From Roseateles_E cavernae (GTDB taxonomy: Bacteria; Pseudomonadota; Gammaproteobacteria; Burkholderiales; Burkholderiaceae_C): DNA of 64,000 nucleotides. The notes under the pieces were generated by a model, which was not told the DNA's origin, did not search any database, and was given only the letters and a program-made list of their open reading frames with translations. This document shows positions 18,696-26,716 of the stretch, one piece after another. Numbering within the stretch: position 1 is the first letter of the stretch; each line of letters opens with the position of its first letter. A program made the translations under genes and the position numbers. The stretch is from contig NZ_JBDPLH010000003.1 in NCBI RefSeq assembly GCF_040187885.1, positions 124,001-188,000 on the forward strand. Reading direction: 5' to 3'.

Positions 18696-19397
18696 CTAAC
18701 TGAGGCCCAGCTTCTGGGCCAGGCTGGGTTCGGGTTGGGCGCTGTGCAGCACGATGCGCTGCTCCAGCTCGCGCAGATGCGCTTCCATCAGCTTCAGCGC
18801 GCCCTTGGCATTGCCGTTGGCGATGCAGTCGACGATGCGTTCGTGTTCCTCGTGCTCGCAGGCCGCGTTGCCGGGCGGCTCGTACAGCGCGACGATCAGC
18901 GAGCAGCGCGAGATCAGCTCGGTCAGATAGCGCATCAGCACCGGGTTGCGGCCCAGCGCCGCGACCTGCAGATGGAAGCTGCTGGCCAGCCGCGCCCAGG
19001 CCGGCTGGTCGAAGCGGTGCATGGCCTCGTGCTCCTGGGCCAGCTGCTTGCGCAGCGCGGCGATGTCGGCCTTGCTGGCGTGCGCTACGGCCAGCTCCAG
19101 CAGCGCGCCCTCCAGCGCGCGGCGCGCCTCGAAGATCTGGCGCGTCTCCTCCGGCGTCGGCGCGGCAACGACGGCACCGCGGTTCAGGCGCAGCTCGACG
19201 ATGTGGTCGTGGGCCAGGCGCTGCAGCACCTTGCGCACCGTCGCGCGCTTGACGTCGAACAGCTCGCAGAGCGCCGCCTCCGGCAGCTTGGTGCCGGGGG
19301 TCAGACGTTGCTCCATCACGCCCTCGAACACCGAGCGGTAGATGCGCTCCTCGATGTCGAGCGGGGCTTCGGGCTTGGCTGTGCGGTGTGTGCTCAT
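18696..19397 (-). CDS. GntR-family regulator, FCD type
   Basis: A 233-residue DNA-binding regulator. Residues about 15-80 form the winged helix-turn-helix (LPEAALCELFDVKRATVRKVLQRL). Residues about 90-215 form an all-helical FCD ligand domain, with Asp/His candidates for the metal site in SSFHLQVAALG and HEEHERIVDCI. FadR/VanR-type proteins are usually ligand-relieved repressors of uptake and catabolic genes. Upstream of its own start lies an 8-bp inverted repeat. A related palindrome occurs between the deacetylase and ABC transporter genes, so it probably controls itself, the neighbouring enzymes and the transporter. Confidence 0.88.
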   Translation of the reverse strand: MSTHRTAKPEAPLDIEERIYRSVFEGVMEQRLTPGTKLPEAALCELFDVKRATVRKVLQRLAHDHIVELRLNRGAVVAAPTPEETRQIFEARRALEGALLELAVAHASKADIAALRKQLAQEHEAMHRFDQPAWARLASSFHLQVAALGRNPVLMRYLTELISRCSLIVALYEPPGNAACEHEEHERIVDCIANGNAKGALKLMEAHLRELEQRIVLHSAQPEPSLAQKLGLS

Positions 19398-19422
19398 GGC
19401 TTGCTGATCAATGGAATGCCAG

Positions 19423-19449
19423 GATTGTCGCCACTAAATGTCGACAATC
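19423..19449. promoter_or_regulatory. inverted repeat upstream of gntR, candidate GntR operator
   Basis: GATTGTCG (19423-19430) and CGACAATC (19442-19449) are perfect inverted arms, 26-52 bases upstream of the GntR regulator start. Nested in it is TGTCGACA at 19439-19446. The right-hand half matches the palindrome at 20399-20412 (11 of 14 bases). It overlaps the last codons of the deacetylase-like gene. Confidence 0.5.
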
Positions 19450-20333
19450 TGCAGCGCCTCCATGTGCGCGGAGATCTGCCCGGGTGTGCACAGCCAGATC
19501 TCGTCGCGCCGCTGAGCGATGTGCGCCAGCGCCCGGCGCAGATGGCGCAGCCGGTAGGGCTGGCCGACCAGATAGGGGTGCAGCGCGATCCCCATCACCA
19601 GGGCCTGGCCATGGCGTTCGGTCTGCGCCAGCATCTCGTCGAAGTTGTCGACGATCATCTGCGCGAAGTCCTTGGCGTCCATCTGCCGCGCCACCAGCAT
19701 CGGGATGTCGTTGAGTTCCTGCGGATAGGGAATCGACCAGAGCGCGCGGCCGCCGCGGGTGTGCATCCGGGTTGGCTGGTCGTCGTGGCACCAGTTCAGT
19801 GTGTAGCGATAGCCAGCCTCGGCCAGCAGGTCGGGCGTCAGCCGGCTCTCCGAGATCCAGGGCGACAGCCAGCCGCTGGCTGCCTGGCCCGAGCGGGCCT
19901 GGATCTCGTCGCGGCAGGCGGCCAGCAGCGCGACCTCGCGGGCCTCATCCCAGCCACCCTGGCGTTCGGCATTCGTGTGGCCATGGCCGATCAGCTCGTC
20001 GCCGCGCGCCAGCAGGGCCGCCACCAGCTCGGGGCAGTGCTGATACAGGGCGGTATTGATCAGCGCGCCGGTGGGCAGGCGCAGGTCGTCGAACAGCTCC
20101 AGGCAGCGCCAGGCGCCGACCCGGTTGCCGTACTCGCGCCAGCTGTGGTTCAGCACATCGGGCTCGGGGCTGACGGGGCCCAGTGCTGCGCCCAGGCCCT
20201 CGCCGAAGGCGAAGTGCTCGACATTGAAGCCGAGGTAGACGGCCAGGCGCTGGCCCCCGGGCCAGGCCCAGCGCGGGCGCCGGGTGATGGGCCGGTAGTT
20301 GAAGCGGCCGTGGGCGGGCGGGGTGCTCAGCAT
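19434..20333 (-). CDS. polysaccharide deacetylase-like hydrolase (PuuE/allantoinase type)
   Basis: A protein of 299 residues from the ATG at 20333 (304 from a GTG at 20348) of the NodB-type deacetylase superfamily. FNVEHFAFGEG early in the chain and GHGHTNAE near residue 125 correspond to the metal-site regions seen in PuuE-like enzymes, and ALHPYLVGQPYR near residue 255 is the conserved C-terminal His motif. PuuE relatives hydrolyse allantoin or related cyclic amides; others act on acylated sugars. No signal peptide is visible. Association with a GntR regulator, a flavin reductase and an amino-acid-type ABC importer favours a small nitrogenous substrate. Neither start has a clear ribosome-binding site. 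Confidence 0.75.
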   Translation of the reverse strand: MLSTPPAHGRFNYRPITRRPRWAWPGGQRLAVYLGFNVEHFAFGEGLGAALGPVSPEPDVLNHSWREYGNRVGAWRCLELFDDLRLPTGALINTALYQHCPELVAALLARGDELIGHGHTNAERQGGWDEAREVALLAACRDEIQARSGQAASGWLSPWISESRLTPDLLAEAGYRYTLNWCHDDQPTRMHTRGGRALWSIPYPQELNDIPMLVARQMDAKDFAQMIVDNFDEMLAQTERHGQALVMGIALHPYLVGQPYRLRHLRRALAHIAQRRDEIWLCTPGQISAHMEALQIVDI

Positions 20334-20398
20334 GGTGCGGTGATGCACCGGCTTGGCGCGGGGGGGCTGCGGGTTTGGGGCATGTGGGGTGACTTTAA

Positions 20399-20454
20399 GA
20401 TTGTTGACAATCTAATAATTTAATTGTTTGCAATAAACAGGCCATGTGTCGACA
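20399..20454. promoter_or_regulatory. AT-rich divergent promoter with three dyads
   Basis: This is the divergent region between the deacetylase-like gene and the ABC transporter genes. GATTGTTGACAATC (20399-20412) is a palindrome with 6-bp arms and contains TTGACA, an ideal -35 sequence for the rightward promoter; the matching -10 is unclear. ATTGTTTGCAAT (20423-20434) and TGTCGACA (20447-20454) are two more dyads. The first and third resemble the repeat upstream of gntR, so this is probably where the GntR regulator acts on the transporter. Confidence 0.5.
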
Positions 20455-20508
20455 TGGCATGGAGTTTGCGAGTTGTCGCCGGTCATCCTTCAACCCCTGG
20501 AGCCTCCG

Positions 20509-21687
20509 ATGTCTCTCAAGCTATCTCGCCGCCCCTTGTTGATCTGCGCCGCCGCGCTTGCGGCCCTGGGCCTGAGCCCGGCGCAGGCCCAGGAGCCCAT
20601 CAAGATCGGCCTGGTGACCGCCTTGTCCGGCCAGTCGGCGCGCGCCGGCGAGGCCATCACCCGCGGGCTGGTGGTGGCGATCGACGAGATCAATGCCAAG
20701 GGCGGCCTGCTGGGCGGCCGCAAGCTGGAGCTGGTGCGGCGCGACGACGAGGGCGCGCCGGCCAAGGGTGTGGTGGCGGCGCGCGAGCTGATCTTCAAGG
20801 AGAAGGTCGCGGTGCTGTTCGGTGGCCTGGACACGCCGGTCTCGATGGCTCTGGTGCCGCTGGCCAATCAAGAGAAGGTGCCCTTCATAGGCCCCTGGGC
20901 GGCCGGCACGCCGATCACCAAGAACGGCGCCAACCCGAACTTCGCCTTCCGCGTCTCGGCCGTCGACGAGATCGTCAACAAGGCGATGCTGCAGTACGCG
21001 CAGGCCACCTTCAAGGCCAGCAAGCCCGGCATGATCCTGGTCAACAACCCCTGGGGCGAGAGCAACGAGAAGGGCCTGGTCGCGGCGCTGGCGGCCAAGG
21101 GCCTGAAGGCGGTCGGCGTCGAGAAGTTCGAGGCCAATGATGTGGACGTGGTGCCGCAGCTGAGCCGCCTGAAGGCCGCCGGCGCCGACAGCCTCTTCCT
21201 GGTCGGCAACGTCGGCCCCTCGGCCCAGGTCGTCAAGTCGCTGGACCGCATGGGCTGGAAGGTGCCTATCGTCTCGCACTGGGGTCCCGCCGGCGGTCGT
21301 TTCACCGAGCTGGCCGGCCCGAACGCGAAGAGCGTGCATTTCGTGCAGACCTACAGCTTCTTCGGCAAGCAGACCCCGGTCGGCGAGAAGGTCATGAAGG
21401 CGCTGATGGCCAAGTATTCCGACATCAAGGGCCCGGACGACGTGACCCCGGCGGTCGGCGTGGCCAATGCCTATGACGCGATGCAGCTGGCGGCGCTGGC
21501 TATCACGGCGGCCGGCTCGACCGACGGCGACGCGGTGCGCCAGGGCTTCTACAAGATCGGCCGCTACGAGGGCCTGATCAAGACCTATGACAAGCCCTTC
21601 ACGGCCCAGGTGCACGACGCCGTGACCGAGAACGACTACGTCTGGGCCCAGTTCATCGATAACCGCATTCTTCCCGTGGCGAACTGA
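20509..21687 (+). CDS. branched-chain amino acid-type ABC transporter substrate-binding protein
   Basis: A 392-residue periplasmic binding protein of the LivJ/LivK family. The signal peptide is residues 1-28 (SLKLSRRPLLICAAALAALG, cut after AQA). The mature chain opens EPIKIGLVTALSGQSARAGE, the standard start of this family. GLVAIDEIN-type, RDDEGAPAKGV and AVLFGGLDTPVSM elements follow in order. The ligand may be an amino acid, amide or aromatic acid; it cannot be told from sequence. The ATG at 20509 fits the signal peptide and has TGGAG upstream. The permease gene starts one base after the stop. Confidence 0.92.
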   Translation: MSLKLSRRPLLICAAALAALGLSPAQAQEPIKIGLVTALSGQSARAGEAITRGLVVAIDEINAKGGLLGGRKLELVRRDDEGAPAKGVVAARELIFKEKVAVLFGGLDTPVSMALVPLANQEKVPFIGPWAAGTPITKNGANPNFAFRVSAVDEIVNKAMLQYAQATFKASKPGMILVNNPWGESNEKGLVAALAAKGLKAVGVEKFEANDVDVVPQLSRLKAAGADSLFLVGNVGPSAQVVKSLDRMGWKVPIVSHWGPAGGRFTELAGPNAKSVHFVQTYSFFGKQTPVGEKVMKALMAKYSDIKGPDDVTPAVGVANAYDAMQLAALAITAAGSTDGDAVRQGFYKIGRYEGLIKTYDKPFTAQVHDAVTENDYVWAQFIDNRILPVAN

Positions 21688-21688
21688 G

Positions 21689-22567
21689 ATGCTGTACCTG
21701 TTGGCGCTGATCAGCGGCCTGGGCCTGGGCAGCATGTATGGCTTGATGGCCCTGGGCTTTCACGTCACCCATGCGGTCTCGGGCACGGTCAACTTTGCCC
21801 AGGGCAGCTCGATGATGCTGGGGGCCGTGCTTTGCTATGCGCTGGCCCAGGGCGCCGGCTGGCCCCTGCCGCTGGCGGCGCTGCTGGCGCTGGCGGGCTG
21901 CGCGGCCTATGGCCTGCTGGTCGAACGGCTGGCGGTGCGGCCCTTCGCGAGCCGCGGCTCGAACGCCTGGCTGATGTCCACCGTCGCTTTGGGCATCGTG
22001 CTGGACAACCTGGTGATGTTCGCCTTCGGCAAGGAGCCGCGCAGCTTGCCCTCGCCGTTGGCGACGACGCCGATTGAGCTGGGCGCGGTAGGCCTGGGCG
22101 TCTATCCGTTGCAATTGCTGATCCCGCTGGTCGGCCTGGCGCTGGCCGGTGCGCTGCACTGGGTGGCGCGCCACACGCGCTGGGGTGTCGCGATGCTGGC
22201 CGTGGTGCAGAACCCGGCTGCGGCGCGGCTGATGGGCATCCCGATCCAGCGCGTGATCGCGGTGGCCTTCGCGCTGTCGACGCTGTTCGCCGGCGTGGCC
22301 GGCGTGCTGATCGCGCCGCTGTTCAATGTGCATGCCGACATGGGCACCCTGTTCGGGCTGAAGGCCTTCGCGGTGGCGATGCTGGGCGGTATTGGCAGCG
22401 CCTGGGGCGTGATGGCGGCGGGCCTGCTGTTCGGCGTCAGCGAGGCGCTGATCACCAGCACTCTGGGCTCCAGCTACACGCAGATCATCAGTTTTTCCCT
22501 CGTCATCCTGGTGCTGGCGTGCAAACCCAATGGCCTGTTCGGCCGCATGGAAGTGAAGAAGGTATGA
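21689..22567 (+). CDS. ABC transporter permease LivH-type
   Basis: A 292-residue inner-membrane permease with about eight hydrophobic helices. ALGFHVTHAVSGTVNFAQGSSMMLGA near the start and the loop LMGIPIQRVIAVAFALSTLFAGVAG are LivH signatures; the latter is the segment that contacts the ATPase. It forms the membrane channel with the LivM portion of the following fusion protein. It starts one base after the binding-protein stop, and its own stop overlaps the next start (ATGA), showing tight coupling. Confidence 0.92.
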   Translation: MLYLLALISGLGLGSMYGLMALGFHVTHAVSGTVNFAQGSSMMLGAVLCYALAQGAGWPLPLAALLALAGCAAYGLLVERLAVRPFASRGSNAWLMSTVALGIVLDNLVMFAFGKEPRSLPSPLATTPIELGAVGLGVYPLQLLIPLVGLALAGALHWVARHTRWGVAMLAVVQNPAAARLMGIPIQRVIAVAFALSTLFAGVAGVLIAPLFNVHADMGTLFGLKAFAVAMLGGIGSAWGVMAAGLLFGVSEALITSTLGSSYTQIISFSLVILVLACKPNGLFGRMEVKKV

Positions 22568-25050
22568 CGGGAGGCAAGACCTGGCCCTGGATTGCAGGCC
22601 TTGCGGTGCTGGGCGCCGGACTGGTGCTGGCGACAACACTGAACGGCTACTACGTCTTCGTGCTGGCCCAGGTGGCCCTGCTGGCCCTGGTGGGCATAGG
22701 CCTGAACGTGCTGATCGGCCTGTCCGGCCAGGTGTCCTTCGGGCATGTCGGTTTCTACGCGATCGGCGCCTACGCGGTGGCCATCCTGACCGGCGCGGCC
22801 GGCTGGAGCTTCTGGGCGGCCTGGCCGGTGGCCCTGCTGGTGGCGGCGGCCGCCGGCGCGCTGCTGGCGCTGCCGGCACTGCGCGTCAAGGGGCCGTACC
22901 TGGCGATGATCACCATCGCCTTCGGCTTCATCGTCGAGCATGGGGCCGCCGAATGGCGCGGCCTGACGGGTGGGCAGAACGGCTTGATGGGCTACGGCGG
23001 CCCCAGCCTGGGCGGCCTGGCCTCGGGCGAGCGCGCGGTCGCGATGCTGGCGCTGATCGCCGCGGCCGTGGCCTTCGTCGGCTACTGCCTGCTGGCGCGC
23101 GGCCGCTGGGGCGCGGGGCTGCGCGCGGTGCGCGACAGCGAGACCGCTGCCGAGTCCGTCGGCCTGAAGCCCCTGCCGATCAAGGTCGTGGCCTTCGCGG
23201 TCTCCGCCGGCCTGGCCGGTCTGGCCGGCGGCTTGTTCGCGCCGCTGGCCGGCATGGTGACGCCCGGCAGCTTTGCCTTCGTGCAGTCCATCCTCTTCGT
23301 GCTGGTGGTCGTGCTGGGCGGCGCCGGTTCGGCCATCGGCCCGCTGATCGGCGCGCTGATCGTGGGCCTGTTGCCCGAGGTCCTGAGCGGCATGGAAGAG
23401 TACCGGCTGCTGTTCTTCGGCGCCTTGCTGCTGGTCGTGCTGTGGGTGGCGCCGGATGGCGTGGCCGGTTTGCTGCAGCGTTTGTGGCAACGGCGGCAGA
23501 CGCCGCTGATGGCGAACGGCGTGAGCCTGCCGCTCGCCGTGCGTGTGCGCCAAGGCCTGAGCGCAGAAGGCCTGGGCCGGATGTTCGGCGGCGTGCGTGC
23601 GGTGCATGCGCTGAGCTTTGCGGCCCAGCCCGGCGCGGTGACGGCGCTGATCGGCCCGAACGGCGCCGGCAAGACCACGGCGCTGAATCTGCTGAGCGGT
23701 TTCTACACGCCCAGCAGCGGCGGCTTCGCGCTGGGGGACAGAACCCTGGCGGGCCAGCCGGCCCATGCGGTGGCGCGCGCCGGCCTGGCGCGCAGCTACC
23801 AGACCTCGCAGCTGTTCGGCTCGCTGAGCGTGCTGGACAACGTCGCCTTGGCCTGCCTGCGTGGCCGACTCGGCGGGCTGTTCGGCGCGGCCGGCCTGCG
23901 TTCGGCGGCGGTGCAGGCGCGCAGCCTGGCCCTGCTGGGCGCTTGCGGCTATGCCGGCGATGTGCATCTGCCGGCCGCCGATCTGCCCCATGTGGACCGC
24001 CGCGTCGTCGAGATCGCGCGCGCGCTGGCCACCGATCCGGACATGCTCCTGCTCGACGAGCCGGCCGCCGGCCTCTCGGCCGAGGACAAGCAGCGCCTGG
24101 CCCTGCTGCTGCGCCGCATCGCCGACGAGGCCGGCGTCGGCGTGCTGTTGGTCGAGCACGATATGGGCCTGGTGATGGGCGTGTCCGACCATGTGGTGGT
24201 GCTGGACGCCGGCCAGCGCCTGGCGATGGGCACGCCGGCCGAGATCCAGGCCGATCCGCTGGTGCGTCGCGCCTATCTTGGCGATGACATGGGCGAGGAC
24301 AGCCTGCTGGCAGCGCCGGTTGCCGCGCATGAACGCAAGCTTGGCGCCGAGTTGCTGCATGTCGGCGCCTTGCACACCGGCTATGGCGCCGCGCCGGTGC
24401 TGAAGGGCATCGAGCTGCAGCTGCGCGAGGGCGAGCTGCTGGCCGTGCTGGGCGCCAACGGGGCCGGCAAGTCGACGCTGATGCGCGCGCTGGCCGGGCT
24501 GCAGCGGCCGGTGCAGGGCGGCATCCATCTGGCCGGCGAGGACCTGACCGATCTGGGCGCCGAGGCCATCGCCCGTCGCGGCCTGGTGCTGGTGCCCGAG
24601 GGTCGCCAGGTCTTCCCCGAGCTGAGCGTGCTGGACAATCTGCGCCTGGGCGGCTTCCTCCATCCCGAGGGGCTGGAAGCCCGTGCCGAGGCGATGCTGG
24701 AACGCTTCCCGCGGCTGCGAGAGCGCCTGCACCAGCGTGCCGGCCTGCTGTCGGGCGGCGAGCAGCAGATGCTGGCGGTGGCGCGCGGCCTGATGGCCAA
24801 GCCGCGCGTGCTGCTGCTGGACGAGCCCTCGCTGGGCCTGGCGCCCAAGGTCATCGCCGACCTGTTCGCGGTGCTGGCGCGGCTGCGCGCGGAGGGGCTG
24901 ACGATTGTGCTGGTCGACCAGATGGCGGCGCTGGCGCTGTCACTGGCCGACCGGGCCTGCGTGATCGAGGACGGCCAGGTGGTGCTGGCCGGCACGGCGG
25001 CCGAGGTGGCGGCCGACCCGGCGCTGCGAAAAGCCTATCTGGGCGCTTGA
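22564..25050 (+). CDS. LivM-LivG-LivF triple fusion: ABC permease plus two ATPases
   Basis: One 828-residue polypeptide contains three units that are usually separate. Residues about 1-310 are a LivM-type permease (LNVLIGLSGQVSFGHVGFYA; about eight to ten helices). Residues about 335-575 are a LivG-type ATPase: Walker A GPNGAGKTT near 364 and Walker B MLLLDEPAAGLS near 493, but the signature motif reads LPHVDRR where LPYGQQR or LSGGQ is expected. Residues about 595-828 are a LivF-type ATPase with Walker A GANGAGKST near 629, signature LSGGEQQ near 728 and Walker B LLLDEPSLGLAP near 748. No stop codons or frame changes interrupt it. With LivH and the binding protein it gives a complete importer encoded by three genes. 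Confidence 0.93.
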   Translation: MTGGKTWPWIAGLAVLGAGLVLATTLNGYYVFVLAQVALLALVGIGLNVLIGLSGQVSFGHVGFYAIGAYAVAILTGAAGWSFWAAWPVALLVAAAAGALLALPALRVKGPYLAMITIAFGFIVEHGAAEWRGLTGGQNGLMGYGGPSLGGLASGERAVAMLALIAAAVAFVGYCLLARGRWGAGLRAVRDSETAAESVGLKPLPIKVVAFAVSAGLAGLAGGLFAPLAGMVTPGSFAFVQSILFVLVVVLGGAGSAIGPLIGALIVGLLPEVLSGMEEYRLLFFGALLLVVLWVAPDGVAGLLQRLWQRRQTPLMANGVSLPLAVRVRQGLSAEGLGRMFGGVRAVHALSFAAQPGAVTALIGPNGAGKTTALNLLSGFYTPSSGGFALGDRTLAGQPAHAVARAGLARSYQTSQLFGSLSVLDNVALACLRGRLGGLFGAAGLRSAAVQARSLALLGACGYAGDVHLPAADLPHVDRRVVEIARALATDPDMLLLDEPAAGLSAEDKQRLALLLRRIADEAGVGVLLVEHDMGLVMGVSDHVVVLDAGQRLAMGTPAEIQADPLVRRAYLGDDMGEDSLLAAPVAAHERKLGAELLHVGALHTGYGAAPVLKGIELQLREGELLAVLGANGAGKSTLMRALAGLQRPVQGGIHLAGEDLTDLGAEAIARRGLVLVPEGRQVFPELSVLDNLRLGGFLHPEGLEARAEAMLERFPRLRERLHQRAGLLSGGEQQMLAVARGLMAKPRVLLLDEPSLGLAPKVIADLFAVLARLRAEGLTIVLVDQMAALALSLADRACVIEDGQVVLAGTAAEVAADPALRKAYLGA

Positions 25051-25122
25051 GGTGTCTTCCGGCAGCTGGGGCGAGGCCGGTCATACTGGCCGCCCGCTTG
25101 ACTGTTGCACAGGACGATACCG

Positions 25123-25935
25123 ATGAAGACTTGGATCTCGATAGGGCTGGCCGCCGCCGCGCTGATCAGCACCGTGCCGGCGCAGGCCGATGACGTGCTG
25201 AAGGCCGCCATTGCCGGTGCGCAGCGCACGCCGGCCTTTGTGGCGCGCGATGTCTGGCGCCACCCGTATGAAACGCTGAGCTTCTTCGGCCTGCGAGCGA
25301 GCGACACCGTGGTCGAGCTGAGTCCCGGCGGCGGCTGGTACACCGAAATCCTGGCCCCCTATCTGCGCGAGCGCGGCCGGTTGATCCTGGCCGGCGACGA
25401 TCCGGCGTCGCCGCAGGCCTATTACCAGCGCAGCGCGGCGCGGCTGAAACAGAAGCTGGAGGCGCAGCCGGCGGTCTATGACAAGGTGCAGCTGACCGTG
25501 TTCGACGCCGGTGCCGGCAAGCTCGCCTATGCGCCGGCGGGCGCGGCCGATCTGGTGCTGACCTTCCGCAATGTGCACAACTGGATGAGCCATGGCGAGG
25601 CCAGGACGCAGGCGGTGTTCCAGAGCGCGTTCGACAGCCTGAAGCCCGGCGGCGTGTTCGGTGTGGTCGAGCATCGCTTGCCGGCCGACCGGGTGCAGGA
25701 CGAGAAGGCCGCCAGCGGCTATGTGCAGCAGGCCTATGTCGTGCGGATGGCCGAGCGCGTCGGCTTCAAGCTGGCGGCCAGCAGCGAGATCAACGCCAAC
25801 CCCAGGGACACGGCCGACCACGAGGGCGGGGTCTGGTCGCTGCCGCCGAGCTATGGGCTCAAGGACAAGGACCGGGCGCGCTACGAGGCGATCGGTGAGA
25901 GCGACCGCATGACGCTCAAGTTCGTCAAGCCCTGA
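25123..25935 (+). CDS. exported SAM-dependent methyltransferase-like protein
   Basis: A 270-residue protein with a signal peptide (MKTWISIGLAAAALIS, cleavage after AQA). The mature part has a class I methyltransferase fold: VVELSPGGGWYTEILAPYL near residue 68 is motif I, and LVLTFRNVHNWM near 150 fits motif IV. VWRHPYETLSFFGL and VVEHRLP match a family of predicted methyltransferases with signal peptides found in proteobacteria. Activity outside the cytoplasm would lack S-adenosylmethionine, so the true role is unclear. The ATG at 25123 has AGGA upstream. It follows the ABC fusion by 72 bases. Confidence 0.75.
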   Translation: MKTWISIGLAAAALISTVPAQADDVLKAAIAGAQRTPAFVARDVWRHPYETLSFFGLRASDTVVELSPGGGWYTEILAPYLRERGRLILAGDDPASPQAYYQRSAARLKQKLEAQPAVYDKVQLTVFDAGAGKLAYAPAGAADLVLTFRNVHNWMSHGEARTQAVFQSAFDSLKPGGVFGVVEHRLPADRVQDEKAASGYVQQAYVVRMAERVGFKLAASSEINANPRDTADHEGGVWSLPPSYGLKDKDRARYEAIGESDRMTLKFVKP

Positions 25936-25987
25936 GCCGCCGGCTGCCCTGGGGCCGGGTGTTGCCTGCGGGCTGGTTTGTCCCCGC

Positions 25988-26016
25988 TTGCGAGGCCGCA
26001 CGCACAGGTATATAAA
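25988..26016 (+). promoter_or_regulatory. sigma-70-type promoter candidate
   Basis: TTGCGA (25988-25993) and TATAAA (26011-26016) are spaced by 17 bases. They lie in the 201-base gap before the 170-residue membrane protein that precedes the oxidase genes, with an AGGAGG ribosome-binding site about 110 bases further on. This probably drives that gene and possibly the oxidase cluster. Confidence 0.5.
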
Positions 26017-26136
26017 CGAAAGCAATCCGGCATGGCGCCTACGCAGCAAACCCCGCAGTGATGCGGCTGCGGTAGCAACACCTGGCCCCCAAGATCTGAA
26101 GGCAATTCGTTTCTGTCACTCCTTGAGGAGGCGGTC

Positions 26137-26649
26137 ATGGAACTTGAAGCGCAGTCGCATCGATGGGAGAGCCGCATGCCGGACTGGCCGGCGGCCGTGG
26201 TCGCGGGCCTGGTCGCGGGCGCGGTGGCGATGGTGATGGACCTGCTCTGGACCACGCTGATGCAGGGCGGCAATCCCTGGCACACCTCGCACCAGGTGGC
26301 CGCGATGCTGTTGGGATCGGAGCTGCTGCAAGGCCCTACCCAGGCCTTCAGTCTTGGCGTAGTCGCGACGGCGATGGCGATTCATTACGCCCTGGGCATC
26401 GTGTTCGGCTGCATCGTCGCCTTCATCGTCACCGGCTTCCATTACGAAGGCAGCCTGCCGATGCTGGAGATCGTCGGCGGTCTGTTCGGCATCGCGCTGT
26501 ACTTCATCAATTTCTACGGCATGGTGCGGCTCTTCCCCTGGGTCGCCGAGATGCGCAGCGGTGCCTATCTGGTCGAGCATCTGGTGTTCGGCATGGTGGC
26601 CGCCAGCGTCTACTGGAAGCTGTCGCGGCGCGGCTCGGTCGCGGACTGA
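26137..26649 (+). CDS. four-helix membrane protein of unknown function
   Basis: A 170-residue inner-membrane protein with about four hydrophobic helices (starting near residues 17, 70, 97 and 145). I do not recognise its family with certainty. PWHTSHQVAAMLLGSELLQGP is a conspicuous polar loop, and HYALGIVFGCIVAF and PMLEIVGGLFGIALYF form helices. A strong AGGAGG precedes the ATG. It lies just before the cytochrome oxidase subunit II gene, separated by a GC-rich hairpin, and may be part of the oxidase locus. Confidence 0.6.
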   Translation: MELEAQSHRWESRMPDWPAAVVAGLVAGAVAMVMDLLWTTLMQGGNPWHTSHQVAAMLLGSELLQGPTQAFSLGVVATAMAIHYALGIVFGCIVAFIVTGFHYEGSLPMLEIVGGLFGIALYFINFYGMVRLFPWVAEMRSGAYLVEHLVFGMVAASVYWKLSRRGSVAD

Positions 26650-26660
26650 CATGACTTGCG

Positions 26661-26680
26661 GCGGCGCCCTCGGGCGCCGC
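26661..26680 (+). terminator. GC-rich hairpin, possible attenuator or weak terminator
   Basis: GCGGCGCC (26661-26668), loop CTCG, and GGCGCCGC (26673-26680) form a perfect 8-bp stem. Only a short T/C stretch follows, so intrinsic termination would be weak. It sits 12 bases after the 170-residue membrane protein gene and before the oxidase genes, where it could lower read-through or stabilise mRNA ends. Confidence 0.4.
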
Positions 26681-26716
26681 TTCCTCATCTAGAGACAAGA
26701 ACAGGAGGAGGCTGGC

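Noticed and set aside
20521..24732. Minus-strand frames opposite the binding-protein and Liv fusion genes
   Set aside because: Antisense to clear ABC genes and without recognisable motifs; composition is typical of GC-rich shadow frames.
26661..26680. The GC hairpin before the oxidase genes as a strong terminator isolating the 170-residue gene
   Set aside because: It has no T-tract, so it was kept only as a weak terminator or mRNA stabiliser candidate.
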